This document shows, piece by piece, positions 52,701-54,937 of a stretch of 54,937 bases of DNA. This stretch comes from Aminicella lysinilytica (GTDB taxonomy: Bacteria > Bacillota > Clostridia > Peptostreptococcales > Anaerovoracaceae), in contig NZ_SNXO01000014.1 in assembly GCF_004362975.1 (NCBI RefSeq), positions 1 to 54,937 on the forward strand. The letters are read 5' to 3'. Position numbers and translations under genes: made by a program. Under the pieces are notes generated by a model that was not told the origin of the DNA, did no database searches, and saw nothing but the letters and a program-made list of their open reading frames with translations. Each line of letters starts with the position of its first letter. The first letter of the stretch is position 1.

Positions 52701-53330
52701 ATGGGAAAGGTTTATGTATTTGACCATCCGCTAATTCAACACAAGGTAGCAATCATGAGAGAGAAGGGAACCAGTGTCAAGGATTTCCGCGAGCTGGCTA
52801 AGGAAGTGGCCATGCTTATGGGATTTGAGGCCACCAGGGATCTTCCCCTTGAAGAGGTAGAGATAGAAACTCCTATCTGCAAGACTAAGGTGAATATGCT
52901 GAAGGGTGAGGATATCGCAATCATCCCTATTCTGCGCGCCGGTCTTGGTTTCGTTGACGGAATGCTGGCTTTGGTGCCTAACGCTAAGGTTGGACATGTG
53001 GGACTATACAGAGACCCTGAAACTCATGAACCTGTCGAGTATTATTGCAAACTGCCAAAGGATATAGAGAAGAGACGTATATTCGTCGTTGATCCTATGC
53101 TGGCTACCGGCGGAAGCGCAGTAGCTGCTATAGATTTCATCAAGAAGAGAGGCGGATCTCATATTACATTCATGTGCCTCATCGCAGCACCGGAGGGTAT
53201 CGAAGCCCTGCAGAAGGCTCATCCAGACATCGACATTTTCATTGCTGCCAAGGACGATCATCTCAACGATGACGCATATATCGTTCCTGGCCTGGGAGAT
53301 GCAGGCGACAGACTTTACGGAACCAAATAA
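52701..53330 (+). CDS. upp: Uracil phosphoribosyltransferase
   Basis: A 209-residue pyrimidine salvage enzyme making UMP from uracil and PRPP. The PRPP motif is [12 protein letters not shown], preceded by [13 protein letters not shown]. The C-terminal uracil-binding segment is [17 protein letters not shown], including the family-typical end. GAAAGGCAGG precedes the ATG. Its TAA stop is directly abutted by the 36-bp tandem repeat array. Confidence 0.96.
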   Translation: MGKVYVFDHPLIQHKVAIMREKGTSVKDFRELAKEVAMLMGFEATRDLPLEEVEIETPICKTKVNMLKGEDIAIIPILRAGLGFVDGMLALVPNAKVGHVGLYRDPETHEPVEYYCKLPKDIEKRRIFVVDPMLATGGSAVAAIDFIKKRGGSHITFMCLIAAPEGIEALQKAHPDIDIFIAAKDDHLNDDAYIVPGLGDAGDRLYGTK

Positions 53331-53470
53331 GATATAACTCAGGGCCGGACAGCCGGCCGCAAGCAAGATATAACTCAGGGCCGGACAGCCGGCCGCAAGC
53401 AAGATATAACTCAGGGCCGGATAGCCGGCCGCAAGCAAGATATAACTCAGGCCGGACAGCCGGCCGCAAA
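53331..53470. repeat. 36-bp tandem repeat array with GC-rich hairpins
   Basis: Four head-to-tail units start at 53331, 53367, 53403 and 53439, each beginning GATATAACTCAGG. Units 1 and 2 are identical, unit 3 has one substitution, and unit 4 lacks one G and diverges at its end. Each holds GGCCGG-ACAG-CCGGCC (53343-53358 in unit 1), a stable hairpin; unit 3 has ATAG in the loop. There are no unique spacers, so this is not a CRISPR array. It fills the upp-tyrS gap, starting on the base after the upp stop. Confidence 0.95.
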
Positions 53471-53500
53471 TACTATACCAATTGAAAGGTTGCTATATTC

Positions 53501-54829
53501 ATGAAAAACTTTATTCCAGATAACGTAAGCAAATACGATAACGTGTACGATGTGCTGAAAGAGCGTGGCTTCATCGAGCAGGTCACCGATGAAGACGCAG
53601 TACGTAAACTACTGACCAACGAAAAGATAAAATTCTACATTGGCTTCGATCCGACGGCAGACTGCCTTCACGTAGGGCACTTCATGCAGGTCATCATCAT
53701 GATGTATATGCAGAAGTTCGGCCACACGCCGGTAGTACTTCTGGGCGGCGGCACAGGCATGGTCGGCGATCCTTCAGGACGCACTGACATGCGTAAGGTC
53801 ATGGATGTAGAAACCATAGATGAAAACTGCAGACAGTTCAAGAAGTTATTCGACAAATTCCTGGACTTCGATGACGAGTGGAAATATGAAGGCAATGAAG
53901 GCGTTTACAAACCTGGTCACGAGAATAAGACTCCTGATCCGGGCAAGGCCATCAGCGTAAACAACGCCAACTGGCTGCGTCCGCTGAACTACGTGGAATT
54001 CGTCCGCGAAGTCGGCACACATTTCAATGTAAACAACATGCTCAGAGCTGAGTGCTTCAAGCAGAGAATGGTCGACGGACTGTCATTCTTCGAGTTCAAT
54101 TACATGCTCATGCAGTCCTACGATTTCACCGTTATGGCCCGTGACTTCGGCGTCAAGATGGAGTTCGGCGGTAACGACCAGTGGTCAAACATCATCGGCG
54201 GAATCGATCTGGCGCGCAAAATGTGCGATAAGGAAGTTTACGGCATGACGTTCTCATTGCTGACTAACAGCGAGGGCAAGAAGATGGGCAAAACAGCCAA
54301 CGGTGCTCTCTGGCTTTCACCGGAGCGTACATCGCCTTACGAGTTCTTCCAGTACTGGAGAAACGTGGCTGACGCTGACGTTGACAAGTGCCTGCGTATG
54401 CTGACATTCCTGCCTATGGACGAGGTAAAGAGGCTTTCGTCTTTGGAAGGCGCTGAGATAAATCACGCTAAGGAAGTCCTGGCCTTCGAGGTTACCAAAC
54501 TGGTTCATGGCGAGGCCGAGGCACAAAAAGCACTTGACGGGGCTCGCGCTGCATTTGCAGGCGGTGCGTCTACTGATAATATTCCGACGACGGAAGTTGC
54601 CGCAGCCGACTTTGGCGGCGAAGGCAAAGGCCTTGTTTCTCTGATCAAAGAACTGGGTCTGGTTCCGAGCAACGGCGAGGGATTCAGAACTATCGAGCAG
54701 GGCGGCCTGTCGATCAACGGCGATAAGGTCACGGATCCTAAACTTAAGGTCACTGCAGACATGTTCAAAGATGGCGAGATACTCATCCAGAAGGGCAAGA
54801 AGAAATTCGTCAAGGTAGTGATGAAATAA
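53501..54829 (+). CDS. tyrS: Tyrosyl-tRNA synthetase
   Basis: A 442-residue class I aminoacyl-tRNA synthetase. The HIGH motif appears as HVGH ([16 protein letters not shown]) and the KMSKS loop as KMGKT. The tyrosine-binding segment reads [22 protein letters not shown]-terminal S4 RNA-binding domain lies at about 375-440. It belongs to the longer TyrRS branch close to E. coli TyrS. The leader has no recognisable T-box (no specifier or antiterminator pattern), only the end of the repeat array. GAAAGG precedes the ATG. Confidence 0.96.
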   Translation: MKNFIPDNVSKYDNVYDVLKERGFIEQVTDEDAVRKLLTNEKIKFYIGFDPTADCLHVGHFMQVIIMMYMQKFGHTPVVLLGGGTGMVGDPSGRTDMRKVMDVETIDENCRQFKKLFDKFLDFDDEWKYEGNEGVYKPGHENKTPDPGKAISVNNANWLRPLNYVEFVREVGTHFNVNNMLRAECFKQRMVDGLSFFEFNYMLMQSYDFTVMARDFGVKMEFGGNDQWSNIIGGIDLARKMCDKEVYGMTFSLLTNSEGKKMGKTANGALWLSPERTSPYEFFQYWRNVADADVDKCLRMLTFLPMDEVKRLSSLEGAEINHAKEVLAFEVTKLVHGEAEAQKALDGARAAFAGGASTDNIPTTEVAAADFGGEGKGLVSLIKELGLVPSNGEGFRTIEQGGLSINGDKVTDPKLKVTADMFKDGEILIQKGKKKFVKVVMK

Positions 54830-54856
54830 AGATCCGTTATCTTAAGGAGACCAACT

Positions 54857-54871
54857 ATGAATAGTCAATAG
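54857..54871 (+). other. Four-codon reading frame with a good ribosome site
   Basis: AAGGAG (54844-54849) precedes an ATG at 54857 that reads only four codons (M-N-S-Q) before TAG. It could be the broken start of a gene or a tiny leader peptide for something beyond the window edge. The remaining bases to 54937 are A-rich with nothing else seen. Confidence 0.25.
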
Positions 54872-54937
54872 AAAAACAGAAAAAGCTTTAAAATAGTTTT
54901 GAAGTAAAAGAGAGTACAACAAATAAAGCATCAACAG

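Noticed and set aside
53004-53469. Minus-strand frames encoding 12-residue repeats through the array
   Set aside because: They arise because 36 is divisible by three; they run antisense into upp and lack a ribosome site.
53331-53470. CRISPR array
   Set aside because: Repeat length and palindrome are CRISPR-like, but units are directly abutting with no variable spacers and no cas genes are present.
53471-53500. T-box leader for tyrS
   Set aside because: The gap before tyrS holds only the repeat array and 30 bases; no specifier loop or antiterminator sequence is present.

Overview
The window looks like a chromosomal segment of an anaerobic, low-to-mid GC Firmicute of class Clostridia. A gut or oral member of the Eubacteriales near Anaerovoracaceae (Family XIII) is a guess from gene content, not a demonstrated placement. 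Supporting points are the rho - DUF1385 - prmC and rpmE - prfA - tsaC - rpiB - upp - tyrS gene orders, a flavodiiron protein beside a rubredoxin-tailed acyl-CoA dehydrogenase, strong AGGAGG-type ribosome sites, frequent TTG starts, and ordinary use of TGA as a stop.

Bases 1-8460 are accessory: two DUF4143 P-loop ATPases with repeat-rich upstream regions, a GNAT acetyltransferase, a Fic protein, a DinJ/YafQ toxin-antitoxin pair, an old-yellow-enzyme reductase, and an ECF sigma / DUF4367 anti-sigma pair. Bases 8460-13930 form an AT-rich island of secreted proteins alternating with small membrane proteins, including a frameshifted zinc-ribbon gene. One secreted protein, followed by a 53-residue two-helix membrane protein, has a homologue in the same arrangement at 30440-31393.

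Bases 14070-22935 are a coherent catabolic locus. A cysteine-rich sigma-54 activator is followed by a beta-lactamase-fold protein that has lost its catalytic serine. A good -24/-12 promoter then precedes an APC permease, a D-aminoacylase-type amidohydrolase, two intact serine hydrolases and an NhaC antiporter. The likely job is uptake and hydrolysis of N-acylated or D-amino-acid-containing compounds.

Bases 23222-34423 hold a lipoprotein, membrane proteins, a divergent XRE regulator / membrane Ser-Thr kinase pair, a nitrilase-family amidase, the acyl-CoA dehydrogenase-EtfA-rubredoxin fusion with its flavodiiron neighbour, a LysR regulator, and a PAS-GGDEF protein. Bases 34560-39544 hold an SseB-macro fusion and a PLD-helicase/Nudix operon whose promoter predicts a leaderless mRNA. 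A secreted subtilase follows at 39620-41875.

From 42000 to the end is housekeeping: rho (with an unusual lysine-rich and histidine-rich N-terminal extension and a structured leader), DUF1385, prmC, a MacB-like ABC exporter, rpmE, prfA, tsaC, rpiB, upp, a 36-bp tandem repeat array, and tyrS. No rRNA, tRNA, CRISPR array or insertion sequence was seen. The strongest candidates for undescribed biology are the duplicated secreted-protein plus 53-residue membrane-protein module, the kinase/XRE pair, the serine-less hydrolase in the sigma-54 locus, and the GC-hairpin repeat array between upp and tyrS.
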